Below, in pieces: positions 25,156-32,945 of a stretch of DNA of 64,000 bases; position 1 is the stretch's first letter; every line of letters begins with the position of its first letter. The stretch is taken from positions 124,001-188,000 of the forward strand of contig NZ_LZIN01000033.1 of NCBI RefSeq assembly GCF_001667375.1, written 5' to 3'. The translations under genes and the position numbers were made by a program. Origin of the DNA: Mycolicibacter sinensis. Lineage in GTDB: Bacteria; Actinomycetota; Actinomycetes; Mycobacteriales; Mycobacteriaceae. The notes beneath the pieces are model-generated. The model was given only the letters and a program-made list of their open reading frames with translations, was not told the DNA's origin and made no database searches.

Positions 25156-26450
25156 GGCGTCGCCTCCTCGACCGCGTAGGGACGTTCGGCCCGGAAGGCG
25201 CCGCCACGGCAGGTCGCACAGGCGCCGTCGAGGTGCTCGGCCACCGATTCCGGGAAGCGGATCAACAGGCTCGCCGCCACATTGGTGGCGCCGTCCAGCG
25301 TGCCGCAGGCGCCGCGCCCGGGAAGCACCCCGGCCCAGCGCTGCAGCCGCTCGACCTCCTCCGCGGTCGCGGCACCATCGCGCAGCGCCTCGGCGACCGC
25401 CGCCCGCGCGGCGGTGCCGTTGAAACACGACCCGCACTGGCCGGCGTTCTCCCGCCCGAAATAGGCCAGCACCGAAGCCGCCACCGCGACCGGGCAGTCG
25501 TCGGTGAGCACCGCCATCGCCCCGCAGCCCAGGCCGCTGCCGCCGGCACGCAGGGTCTCGTGATCCAGCGTGGCGTCCAGCGCTTCGCGGTTCAGCAGGC
25601 CGGAGAAGTAGCCGCCCATCAGCAACCCGCGGACCTGGTCGAGCGGAATCCCGTGCAGCTGAAGCAGTTCGGAGACCGCGATACCGTGCGGCAGCTCGTA
25701 GAGCACGGGCGGCCGGCCACCGCCGGTCACCGTCGCCAGAAACGTTCCCGGTGACAACGCGGTCCCGGCCGAGCGGAACGCCGCCGCGCCGTGCTGCTGC
25801 AGATACGGAAGGTTCGCCAGCGTCTCGACATTGGAGACCAGTGTCGGTCGCTGCGCCACCCCGTGCTGGTAGGGGCGCGGCGGCTTGTCGGTCGGTTTGG
25901 CCGGTCCGCCGTTGATCGCCCGCACCGCCGCGGTCTCCTCACCGGCCACATAACCCGCGTCGACGGTGAACACGCTGATAGCCATCCCAGCAAAGACTTC
26001 CGTGCCGACCTCGGCCAGCGCGTGCTCGATACTGCGGGCCGCCGCCGGGTCGGAGACGTAGACGTAGGCGCGGCTGGCGGCCACGGCCGCGGCCGCCAGT
26101 CGCAGCCCGTCGAGCACCAGGTGGGGGCGGTTGCGCAGCAGCCAGCGATCCTTGACCGACGCCGGTTCGCCCTCCTCGCCGTTGGCGACGACTACGGCGT
26201 CCCGGCCGCGGCGGGCGGCGGCGGCGCGCACCGACGCCAGCTTGACTCCCAGCGGGAAGCCCGCGCCCCCGCGCCCGAGCAGCCCGCTGCGTTCCACCTC
26301 CTGAAGGAACGCGTCGGCGTCGGCAAGCGCACGGTAGCCGCCCTCGGCGATGTAGGTTGCACCGTCCTCGACGCCGTCACGCAGCAGGCGCAGTGCACAG
26401 TCCGGCCAGGCGGCGACTGTGATATCCGGTCGCGCGGCAGTTGTCGTCAT
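25152..26450 (-). CDS. NuoF-like NADH dehydrogenase (FMN, 4Fe-4S) subunit
   Basis: A 432-residue homologue of the 51-kDa complex I subunit, standing alone. The FMN/NADH motif GRGGAGFPLGVK is near 59-70, NGEEGEP near 90, and the 4Fe-4S motif CGSC near 344 with further cysteine in RGACGTLDG near 384. C-A-T-C near the C-terminus may be another metal site. The ATG at 26450 follows GAGG by five bases. As first gene of the operon with a ferredoxin overlapping its end, it is probably a ferredoxin reductase. No NuoE, NuoG or membrane subunits are nearby. Confidence 0.85.
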   Translation of the reverse strand: MTTTAARPDITVAAWPDCALRLLRDGVEDGATYIAEGGYRALADADAFLQEVERSGLLGRGGAGFPLGVKLASVRAAAARRGRDAVVVANGEEGEPASVKDRWLLRNRPHLVLDGLRLAAAAVAASRAYVYVSDPAAARSIEHALAEVGTEVFAGMAISVFTVDAGYVAGEETAAVRAINGGPAKPTDKPPRPYQHGVAQRPTLVSNVETLANLPYLQQHGAAAFRSAGTALSPGTFLATVTGGGRPPVLYELPHGIAVSELLQLHGIPLDQVRGLLMGGYFSGLLNREALDATLDHETLRAGGSGLGCGAMAVLTDDCPVAVAASVLAYFGRENAGQCGSCFNGTAARAAVAEALRDGAATAEEVERLQRWAGVLPGRGACGTLDGATNVAASLLIRFPESVAEHLDGACATCRGGAFRAERPYAVEEATP

Positions 26451-26466
26451 TGCCACCTCGTTTGGC

Positions 26467-26472
26467 TAGGCT
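26467..26472 (+). promoter_or_regulatory. Putative -10 box of a leaderless transcript
   Basis: TAGGCT matches TANNNT and ends seven bases before the GTG at 26480, which lacks any Shine-Dalgarno sequence. This is the arrangement expected for mycobacterial leaderless mRNAs. Confidence 0.45.
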
Positions 26473-26479
26473 CGCGGAC

Positions 26480-26950
26480 GTGAGAACAGCGGTGGTGCGT
26501 GTCGACGTCGACCCGACCGGTCAGCTGATACCTGAGCAGTTGACGGCCGGCATGGCGACGCTGCGTGACCTGGCCGGGCAAGCGGGTGTCGAGCTGGTGG
26601 AGACCGATGTTGCGGCCATGCCGGTGGGCCGGCGCCAGGTCCGGCTGCTGATCAGCGGGGCCGACATCGACATCGTCGACATCGGAACACGCTTGTGCGC
26701 CAGCGCGTTCGGCACCGCGCCGACGCCCGGGGTGGTGACCTACGTGAGCAGGGGCACCGACGATGACGTGCACGGAGTGCTGGCCGGGCTGGGACTGACC
26801 GGCGAGATCGGCCGGACGCCGGGAACGAACGGTCTGGACGTCGTCCACGTGACGTTGGCCGAACCGGATCTGCAGCGCGTCGGCGAGAGTCGCATCCACA
26901 CCGCGCTGGAGGCCTCGCTGAACTGCGAGGTCCATATCCACACCCGCTGA
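26480..26950 (+). CDS. Conserved-looking hypothetical protein, leaderless
   Basis: A 156-residue protein that I cannot assign. It is mixed alpha/beta, with no signal peptide, membrane segment or cluster ligands; the single Cys in LCAS and one in NCEVHIH are noted. GTG at 26480 is preceded by a -10 box at the right distance and no ribosome site. It is divergent from the NuoF-like gene, with 29 bases between starts, and converges on a hydrolase gene 5 bases away. A binding or regulatory role is possible but not supported. Confidence 0.65.
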   Translation: MRTAVVRVDVDPTGQLIPEQLTAGMATLRDLAGQAGVELVETDVAAMPVGRRQVRLLISGADIDIVDIGTRLCASAFGTAPTPGVVTYVSRGTDDDVHGVLAGLGLTGEIGRTPGTNGLDVVHVTLAEPDLQRVGESRIHTALEASLNCEVHIHTR

Positions 26951-26955
26951 GGTCA

Positions 26956-27822
26956 TCAGCGGCCCAGGAATTCCAGGATGGCCGGGGCGGCCTGCACCCA
27001 GGTGTCGAACATGTTGAAGTGACTGACTTTTCCGGCGGCACGCTCCTCGCCGGCCCGCTCCCAGGCGTCCTCCGGCCACGGCGGGTCGATCAGCTCGGAC
27101 CCCTTGATCAGGCAGCTCACCTCCAGCGAGGTGCGTTTCGGGTGGTCCCAGTCGTTCTCGCCGCCGCGGATGATGAGCGTGGGAACCGTGATGCGGTCGA
27201 ACATTTCGTCGTCGACGCCGGGAATCGTCTGCCCCGGCTTGGAGACGAAGGCGTTCAGCCAGCGCAGCATCACCTTGAGGAACTCGTCGGAATCCAGCTC
27301 GAGCAGTCGCTGCTTGTTCGCCGGGTTCTCCTCGATCCGTTCCTGCCATTCGCGCAGCCCCACCAGCGCCTGGGTGCCGCCGCCGCGTACCGCCAGGATG
27401 TTGGGCACCACGTAGTAGGACCCCAGCACGAAGGAGCCGTACACGCCGCCGACGATGTTCCACAGCACCAGCTTGGTGGCCAGCTCGGGGTAGAGCATGG
27501 TGGTCAGCATGGAGTCCCGGGCACCGCCCGAGCCGCCGGCGATGATGCAGGGTCCGGTGTCCAGGGCGGTGAGCAGTCCGTGCAGCGTTTCGGCGCGCAT
27601 ATGCGATTCGGACTGGCCGTAGAACTGCACATCGGACGCCCCGCAGTTGGGGCGGTCCCACAGCAGCACCCGGTAGCCACCCTCGACGAGTTTGTCGGCC
27701 AGCGGGCGCAACCCGGGGATCTCCTTGGAGAACCGGCCGCCGGGGGTCAGGACGATCAGATCGCCTGTGTTACCGAGGATCTCGTAGACGACGTTTCCAC
27801 CGTTGATTTCGACAGCGGGCAC
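26956..27822 (-). CDS. Alpha/beta-hydrolase
   Basis: A 288-residue alpha/beta-hydrolase. LTPGGRF near 26-32 supplies the oxyanion region, GGSGGARDS near 98-106 the nucleophile Ser, RGGENDWDHP near 222-231 the acid and SHFNMF near 269 the His. The GTG at 27822 has AGGAG six bases upstream. It is last in the operon of amidohydrolases and a Rieske ferredoxin, 16 bases after the latter. It resembles C-C bond hydrolases and haloalkane-dehalogenase-type folds, but the substrate is unknown. Confidence 0.82.
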   Translation of the reverse strand: MPAVEINGGNVVYEILGNTGDLIVLTPGGRFSKEIPGLRPLADKLVEGGYRVLLWDRPNCGASDVQFYGQSESHMRAETLHGLLTALDTGPCIIAGGSGGARDSMLTTMLYPELATKLVLWNIVGGVYGSFVLGSYYVVPNILAVRGGGTQALVGLREWQERIEENPANKQRLLELDSDEFLKVMLRWLNAFVSKPGQTIPGVDDEMFDRITVPTLIIRGGENDWDHPKRTSLEVSCLIKGSELIDPPWPEDAWERAGEERAAGKVSHFNMFDTWVQAAPAILEFLGR

Positions 27823-27838
27823 CGAATACTCCTGTGTG

Positions 27839-28231
27839 CTAGGCCTGGACCAGGACGTCGTTGCCGACGACCCGCACCGGGTAGGTTCGGATGCTCCACT
27901 CGGGTTTGACCGCGGTGGTGCCGGTGGCCAATTCGAAACCCCACTGATGCCAGGGGCAGTAGATGTATTCCAGGTCTCGGACCATGGCGGCGTCTCCCGG
28001 CGCGGTCTCATCGACGACGGTGCGACCGCGCAGCCGCCCGGAGCACAGCGGTCCGCCTTGATGCGGACAGAAGTTCGCGATCGCGTAGAACGTCCCGTTG
28101 ATGTTGTACACGCCCACGCCGTGATGCCCGATCGGCACGAGTTTATGGGTGCCGGGCGGGATTTCGTCGACGGTGGCAACGATGTGCTCGCGGCCCTGGG
28201 CCAGCCGGGGCCGCTGGTCGTCGTGGCTCAT
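27839..28231 (-). CDS. Rieske 2Fe-2S ferredoxin
   Basis: A 130-residue soluble Rieske protein with cluster ligands C55, H57 (CPH) and C92, H95 (CPWH). The 34-residue spacer between the pairs is longer than in most oxygenase ferredoxins (about 16-18). It likely supplies electrons to a Rieske oxygenase such as 14736-16028. Its ATG follows the amidohydrolase stop by one base, indicating coupled translation. Confidence 0.88.
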   Translation of the reverse strand: MSHDDQRPRLAQGREHIVATVDEIPPGTHKLVPIGHHGVGVYNINGTFYAIANFCPHQGGPLCSGRLRGRTVVDETAPGDAAMVRDLEYIYCPWHQWGFELATGTTAVKPEWSIRTYPVRVVGNDVLVQA

Positions 28232-28232
28232 T

Positions 28233-29375
28233 CTAAAACACCCGTACCTGACCCTCGAGGGCCGGGACCGTGTCGGGAAGGTGGTAGGTCTTCAAGCCGT
28301 TCTTGAACATCACCGCTTCGCGGGCCGCCTTGGGCAGGTGCTTGACGAGCCAGCGCGGGTCGTCGAACGTCCAATGCGGGTAGTCCGAGGAGTACAGCAG
28401 GATCTTCTCGCACTCCATCCACTCGAAAGCGCGCATCAGCTCGGTCTTGTCCTCCGGGTAGTCCAGCGGCTGGGTGGTGAATTTGATGTGGTCCTTGACG
28501 TATTCGCTGGGCTTGCGTTTGATGTCCAGCCACGACTTGCGCGCCTCGTAGATGGCGTCCATGCGCCACATCAGCGGCAGGATCCAGGTGAAGGCGTGTT
28601 CGACGAGCACGATGCGCAAGGTCGGGAACCGGTCGAATACGCCGTCGAACACCAGGCTCATCACCTGGTTCGCCGCGAGCAGCGAGTAGGTGACCATGAA
28701 GTCGTGGTTGTAACTGGGCATCCCCACCGGCGGCATCGGCAGCTCCTCGTGGTGGCTGCGCGACAGGTGACAGCTGACGGTGATGTCGTGTTTGGTGGCC
28801 GCGGTCCAGATCGGGTCGTATTTGGGATCGCCCCACGACGGGCGCGGCTCGGCCTTGATCAGGACCTGCGCCATGTAGGGGTGGCCGGCCCACTTCTCGA
28901 TCTCGGCGGCCGCGCCGGAGGGGTCCTCGATCGCGACGCAGATCGACCCGCGCCACCGCTGATGCCAGTTGTTGTGGCTGTCCAGCCAGTGGTTGGCCTG
29001 CCAGTCGTTGAGCGCACACGACATCGCGTGCTGGGCTTCGGGGATCCGCGCCGGGTAGGCGGCGGGCTCCAGGATCGCGAAGTCGGAGCCCGCCTCCATG
29101 ATCAGTTGTTTGAACGCCAACTCCGGGCTGCTGCCGGGGAACTCGCCGTCGGCCGGGAACGCATCGACGCGCATCGCGAACGCGTGCGCGTAGTCGGGGG
29201 CGTCGTAGTAGATCTGTTCGCCCACCCGGCGGGTCAGAAAGTACTTGCTACGCCACGGCTCGGGGATGTACGGGGTCAGCTCCCCGCGCCGCGGCACCGG
29301 ATGGACGTCGGAGTCCACGCATCGCACGGCAACGCGCTCGGCCGCCGGCTTGCGCTCTGTGGCTGTCACGGTCAT
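28233..29375 (-). CDS. Amidohydrolase_2 family protein
   Basis: A 380-residue TIM-barrel hydrolase. CVDSDVHPVP near 25-34 contributes the first metal signature (D-x-H), SCHLSRSHHEE near 204 and EHAF near 265 contribute His, and YSSDYPHW near 327 the late Asp. It is related to ACMSD-like decarboxylases. The ATG at 29375 follows GGGAGAG. It is second in the operon behind a distant paralogue (29404-30492), 28 bases apart; the two could form a heteromer or act on successive intermediates. Confidence 0.83.
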   Translation of the reverse strand: MTVTATERKPAAERVAVRCVDSDVHPVPRRGELTPYIPEPWRSKYFLTRRVGEQIYYDAPDYAHAFAMRVDAFPADGEFPGSSPELAFKQLIMEAGSDFAILEPAAYPARIPEAQHAMSCALNDWQANHWLDSHNNWHQRWRGSICVAIEDPSGAAAEIEKWAGHPYMAQVLIKAEPRPSWGDPKYDPIWTAATKHDITVSCHLSRSHHEELPMPPVGMPSYNHDFMVTYSLLAANQVMSLVFDGVFDRFPTLRIVLVEHAFTWILPLMWRMDAIYEARKSWLDIKRKPSEYVKDHIKFTTQPLDYPEDKTELMRAFEWMECEKILLYSSDYPHWTFDDPRWLVKHLPKAAREAVMFKNGLKTYHLPDTVPALEGQVRVF

Positions 29376-29403
29376 GGTGCTCTCCCTTGATCCCAGCTGT
29401 TCT

Positions 29404-30492
29404 CTAGTGTGCGCCCGCGGCGGCCGGAACGTCGATCCCGTAAAGCCGGCTGGCATTGCGCCAGCACAGCTTGTCGCGCTGTTCGGCGCTGAACGCGCTC
29501 GGCACCGCCAATTCGTTGGACTGCCAGTGCGGATAGCTCGACCCGTACATCACCATGTCGTCCTTGCCGGTGAAACCGAGCCATTCCCCGGCGAACTCGG
29601 TGTCCCCGGGACCGTCCATGGCGCCCTGGACGAAATAGACGTGCTCGGGCAGGTAGTCGCTGGGCATCTCGGGGGCCCACGGGGTCTGCTCCAGGTGCGG
29701 TCTGCCGAAGGTGTCCATCCGCCAGATGAACGGGGTCAGCAGATCCGCGCCGCCGTCGGCCCAGACGAACTTCAGCGCCGGCATCCGCTCGAAGACGCCC
29801 TCGGCAATCATGTTCATCAGGTGGTACAGGTAATTGCACGCCATGAAGCTGACGTAGTGCTCATAGATGCGCGGGACACCGGACGGCGTCGGCGAGGCGG
29901 CGATGCCCGAGCCGACCTCGATATGCGCGGCCACCGGCAGGCCGGCGTCGATCGCCGCCTCCCACAGCGGCCAGAACTGCGGCTTGCCGAACAGCTCACG
30001 GGATTGCAACGGGACGCCGATCTGCACCACCCGCGGGTGGTCCTTCCACCGGTCGATCTCCTTCAGCGCGCCGGCGATGTCGTCGGGATTGACCCGGATC
30101 GTGCCGCGGAAGCGCTCGCCGTGCTCGGGGTGGTCCAGCCAGCGTGACACCAGGATCTCGTTGTGCGCCGCGGCGATCGCCGACCCGAGGTGCCGGTCGG
30201 GCATGATTCCGCGCGTCATCGGGTGCAGCACCGCCACGTCGACACCGCGGTCGGCGAACAGATGCTGGGCCACCACGTCGGGGTCCGAGCCCGGGTACTG
30301 GCCTTCCGCGCCCTCGGTGCCGGGGGCGTACTCGCCGCCCGGCGCCCCATACCAGTCCATCTCGTAGTCGGGGAAGCCGCGGCTGCGGTACGGCTCGCGC
30401 AGGTAGTTGCGCAGATCCTTGTTCGACGCCGCGAAGATGTGCACGCTGGCGTCGATGACGGGCGTCCCGGTGCCGTCCGGGTGTTCGATCAT
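29404..30492 (-). CDS. Amidohydrolase_2 family protein
   Basis: A 362-residue TIM-barrel hydrolase: VIDASVHIFAAS near 13-24, AAHIEVGSG near 203, WADGG near 253 and YGSSYPHWQS near 322. Several canonical ligand positions differ from the downstream paralogue: A-S-V-H rather than S-D-V-H at the start, and S-S-Y rather than S-D-Y at the end. Metal binding may therefore be weakened. The ATG at 30492 is near GGAG. First gene of a four-gene unit, headed by operator site 5. Confidence 0.82.
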   Translation of the reverse strand: MIEHPDGTGTPVIDASVHIFAASNKDLRNYLREPYRSRGFPDYEMDWYGAPGGEYAPGTEGAEGQYPGSDPDVVAQHLFADRGVDVAVLHPMTRGIMPDRHLGSAIAAAHNEILVSRWLDHPEHGERFRGTIRVNPDDIAGALKEIDRWKDHPRVVQIGVPLQSRELFGKPQFWPLWEAAIDAGLPVAAHIEVGSGIAASPTPSGVPRIYEHYVSFMACNYLYHLMNMIAEGVFERMPALKFVWADGGADLLTPFIWRMDTFGRPHLEQTPWAPEMPSDYLPEHVYFVQGAMDGPGDTEFAGEWLGFTGKDDMVMYGSSYPHWQSNELAVPSAFSAEQRDKLCWRNASRLYGIDVPAAAGAH

Positions 30493-30594
30493 CAACTCCG
30501 CCCTTCATTCGCCGGACCCTGCGCCCGCCACGGAGCGTGCTGCGGGGAGTCACCACGAGCCGGACCCCATTGTATAGCTGTATTCTTTGCTTGC

Positions 30595-30609
30595 AAGAAC
30601 TGGATTCTC
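30595..30609. promoter_or_regulatory. Palindromic operator, site 5 (two mismatches)
   Basis: AAGAAC-TGG-ATTCTC keeps one perfect half and differs at two bases in the other. It lies 103 bases upstream of the amidohydrolase start at 30492, in the 265-base divergent region, and 107 bases from site 6, so the pair may serve the two directions separately. Confidence 0.6.
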
Positions 30610-30716
30610 ATCCGCGGGACGGTCCGTCGGTGCAGCCAGCAGGCACGGCGACCGCTGCCAGCCCGCGATGGCGTGACAGCACGGTATCTCAGGTTGAGAT
30701 CGTTACATTCGCTAAC

Positions 30717-30731
30717 GAGAATGTTATTCTC
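30717..30731. promoter_or_regulatory. Palindromic operator, site 6 (perfect)
   Basis: GAGAAT-GTT-ATTCTC, with flanking C and G extending the symmetry, lies 26 bases before the fadE start at 30758 and upstream of its GGAGGAGG ribosome site. It heads the nine-gene + strand operon. Confidence 0.85.
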
Positions 30732-30757
30732 GACGGGCGCGTGGAGGAGGTGACGCA

Positions 30758-31771
30758 ATGCTGTTGGAGTTCGATGCGGATCAGCGACTGTGGCAGGGCA
30801 CAGTGCGCGACGTGGTGGGCAAGCAATGCTCGCCCTCGCTGGTGCGCGGTGTGGCCGAGACCGTGGCCGGCTCGGATGATGCGATCGACTCGTTGTGGAA
30901 GGTCTACGTCGATCTGGGCTGGACCGAGTTGCACGAGCCGGAGACCGCGGTAGAGCTGGCGATCGTCCTCGAAGAACTGGGCCGCGCCACCGACCCCACG
31001 CCGTTCCTGGCGACCATGACCCAGTTCGCCCCCCTGGTCGGTGAGCACCATCGCGGCGACGGTTCGGCCGGCGCGGCGGTATACCGCGGCGTGAGCGCCT
31101 ACCGCAACGCCGCCGGCTGGGTGCTGGACGGAACCGCGCTGAACGTGCTCGATGGTGATCGGGCTGAACGGCTGGCGGTGGTCGCCGATGCCGGGGTGTT
31201 TCTGGTCGACGCCGCCGCGGTGACGACGCGGACGGCCTCGGTGTTCGACCCGACGCTGCACGTGGCCGACGTGTCGTTCAGCGGAGTCGAGGTGCCTGAC
31301 ACCGCGCGGATGCGCGTCGACGTCGAGCGGGCCCGCCATGTCGCGCTCACCGGGATGGCGATGACGATGGTCGGCGCCTGCCAGCGGATCCTCGATCTGG
31401 CACTCGAGCACGTACGCGGTCGTCAGCAGTTCGGGGTGCCGATCGGCTCGTTCCAGGCGGTCCAGCACAAGGCGGCCGACATGCACGTGGCGATCGAACG
31501 TGCCCGGGCGTTGGCGTATTTCGCGGCGCTGACGATCGCGGCCGACGACCCCCGGCGGCGGATGGCGTCGGCGATGGCGAAGGCGGCGGCCGGGGAATGT
31601 CAGTCGGTGGTCTTCCGGCACGGGCTGCAGCTGTTCGGCGCGATGGGCTTCACCTGGGAGAACGACTTGCAGTTCGCGCTCAAGCGGGCCAAAGCCGGTG
31701 AGCTGATGCTCGGTGGTGCCGCAGAGCACCGCGCGGCCATCGCAGAGGAGTACCTTGCAGCTCACGTTTGA
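30758..31771 (+). CDS. Acyl-CoA dehydrogenase, short (beta-type) FadE subunit
   Basis: A 337-residue acyl-CoA dehydrogenase-like protein. The C-terminal helical domain is clear (GRQQFGVPIGSFQAVQHKAAD near 223; LQLFGAMGFTWENDLQFALKR near 291), but the EPGAGSD flavin motif of full subunits is missing. It is paired with the next FadE (17-base overlap), as in alpha2beta2 enzymes. The ATG follows GGAGGAGG. It opens a nine-gene operon directly behind operator site 6. Confidence 0.85.
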   Translation: MLLEFDADQRLWQGTVRDVVGKQCSPSLVRGVAETVAGSDDAIDSLWKVYVDLGWTELHEPETAVELAIVLEELGRATDPTPFLATMTQFAPLVGEHHRGDGSAGAAVYRGVSAYRNAAGWVLDGTALNVLDGDRAERLAVVADAGVFLVDAAAVTTRTASVFDPTLHVADVSFSGVEVPDTARMRVDVERARHVALTGMAMTMVGACQRILDLALEHVRGRQQFGVPIGSFQAVQHKAADMHVAIERARALAYFAALTIAADDPRRRMASAMAKAAAGECQSVVFRHGLQLFGAMGFTWENDLQFALKRAKAGELMLGGAAEHRAAIAEEYLAAHV

Positions 31772-32930
31772 TCCCGAGGTCGAGGAGTTCCGTGCCGAGT
31801 TCGCGGCCTTCCTCGACGCCAATCTGCCCGCCGAGGCCGACACCTTGGAGCGGCCGCGGTCGGTGTCGCACATGCCGGAGTGGGCGCGCCGCTGGCAGCG
31901 GTTGCTGTTCGACAACGGCTGGCTGCTGCCCGGCAATCCGCCGGAGTTCGGCGGCCGAAACGCCACCCTGCTGCAGCAGTTCGTCCACGCCGACGAACTG
32001 TGTCGGCGCCGGATTTATCACAGCTTCAATCCACAGGGTGTGAATATCATTGCGGCGTCGTTGCTTTCGTTCGGCAGCGATGAGCAGAAGCGGCGCTGGG
32101 CGGTGCCGATTCTGCGTGCCGAGATCACCGCGTCGCTGGGGATGAGCGAGCCGAGCGCCGGCTCGGACCTGGCGTCGCTGCGGACCAGGGCGGACCGCGA
32201 CGGTGAGGATTTCATCGTCAACGGCCAGAAGGTGTGGACCTCGGGTGCTCACGATGCCGATGTGCTGCTGACGTTCGTGCGCACCGATCCCGATGCACCC
32301 AAGCACAAGGGCATCAGCGTCTTGTTGATCCCCACCGACACCCCGGGCGTGGTGTGCCGCCCGTTCCCCACCATCTGCGGGATCGACGACAAAGACTTCA
32401 ACGAGGTGTTCTTCACCGATGTGCGGGTGCCTGGGGAGAACCTCGTCGGCCCGCTCAACGGCGGTTGGCGGGTGGCCAACGGTTCCCTCGGGCACGAACG
32501 CACCATGATGTGGCTGGGTTTCGCCGACCGACTCGACAATGTGATCGCCGATTTTCGCCCCGACGGTGCGCTGGAACGCGACCAGTTCGCCACGGCCGTC
32601 ATGGATTATCAGGCGCTGCGCCTGCTCGGCTCCCGGGCGCTGGCCCGGGCCGCCCGCGGCGAGGAGGACGTGCCCGCCCTGTCGGTGCTCAAGCTGCTCG
32701 GCTCCGAAGCCGAGATGTACGCCACCGGTTACGCACTGGACGCCGCGGGGTCATCGGGTCTGATCCATCCGGCCAATTCCGGGCCGTATGCGCCGATGAA
32801 CCTCGACAGCTACTTCGCCAGTTGGTTCGAACGGCACGCCCGGAGTTTCTCGGGCACCATCGCCGGCGGCACCTCGGAGATCCACCGCAACATCGTCGCC
32901 CAGCAGGTGTTGGGCCTGCCCCGCGGTTGA
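31755..32930 (+). CDS. Acyl-CoA dehydrogenase, alpha-type FadE, paralogue of 9706-10878
   Basis: A 391-residue acyl-CoA dehydrogenase with SLGMSEPSAGSDLASL near 126-141, KVWTSGAHDADVLLTFVRT and the C-terminal GGTSEIHRNIVAQQVLG. It starts with TTG at 31755, five bases after GAGGAG, within the end of the preceding fadE. It is nearly co-linear with the FadE at 9706-10878, including long identical blocks, so a duplication placed one copy beside tetR and one here with a short partner. It probably forms a heteromer with the product of 30758-31771. Confidence 0.88.
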   Translation: MQLTFDPEVEEFRAEFAAFLDANLPAEADTLERPRSVSHMPEWARRWQRLLFDNGWLLPGNPPEFGGRNATLLQQFVHADELCRRRIYHSFNPQGVNIIAASLLSFGSDEQKRRWAVPILRAEITASLGMSEPSAGSDLASLRTRADRDGEDFIVNGQKVWTSGAHDADVLLTFVRTDPDAPKHKGISVLLIPTDTPGVVCRPFPTICGIDDKDFNEVFFTDVRVPGENLVGPLNGGWRVANGSLGHERTMMWLGFADRLDNVIADFRPDGALERDQFATAVMDYQALRLLGSRALARAARGEEDVPALSVLKLLGSEAEMYATGYALDAAGSSGLIHPANSGPYAPMNLDSYFASWFERHARSFSGTIAGGTSEIHRNIVAQQVLGLPRG

Positions 32931-32945
32931 CGCGATAGGACGCCG

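Noticed and set aside
28233..30492. Adjacent amidohydrolase genes as a recent tandem duplication
   Set aside because: They share the fold but differ throughout, including ligand positions, so any duplication is ancient.
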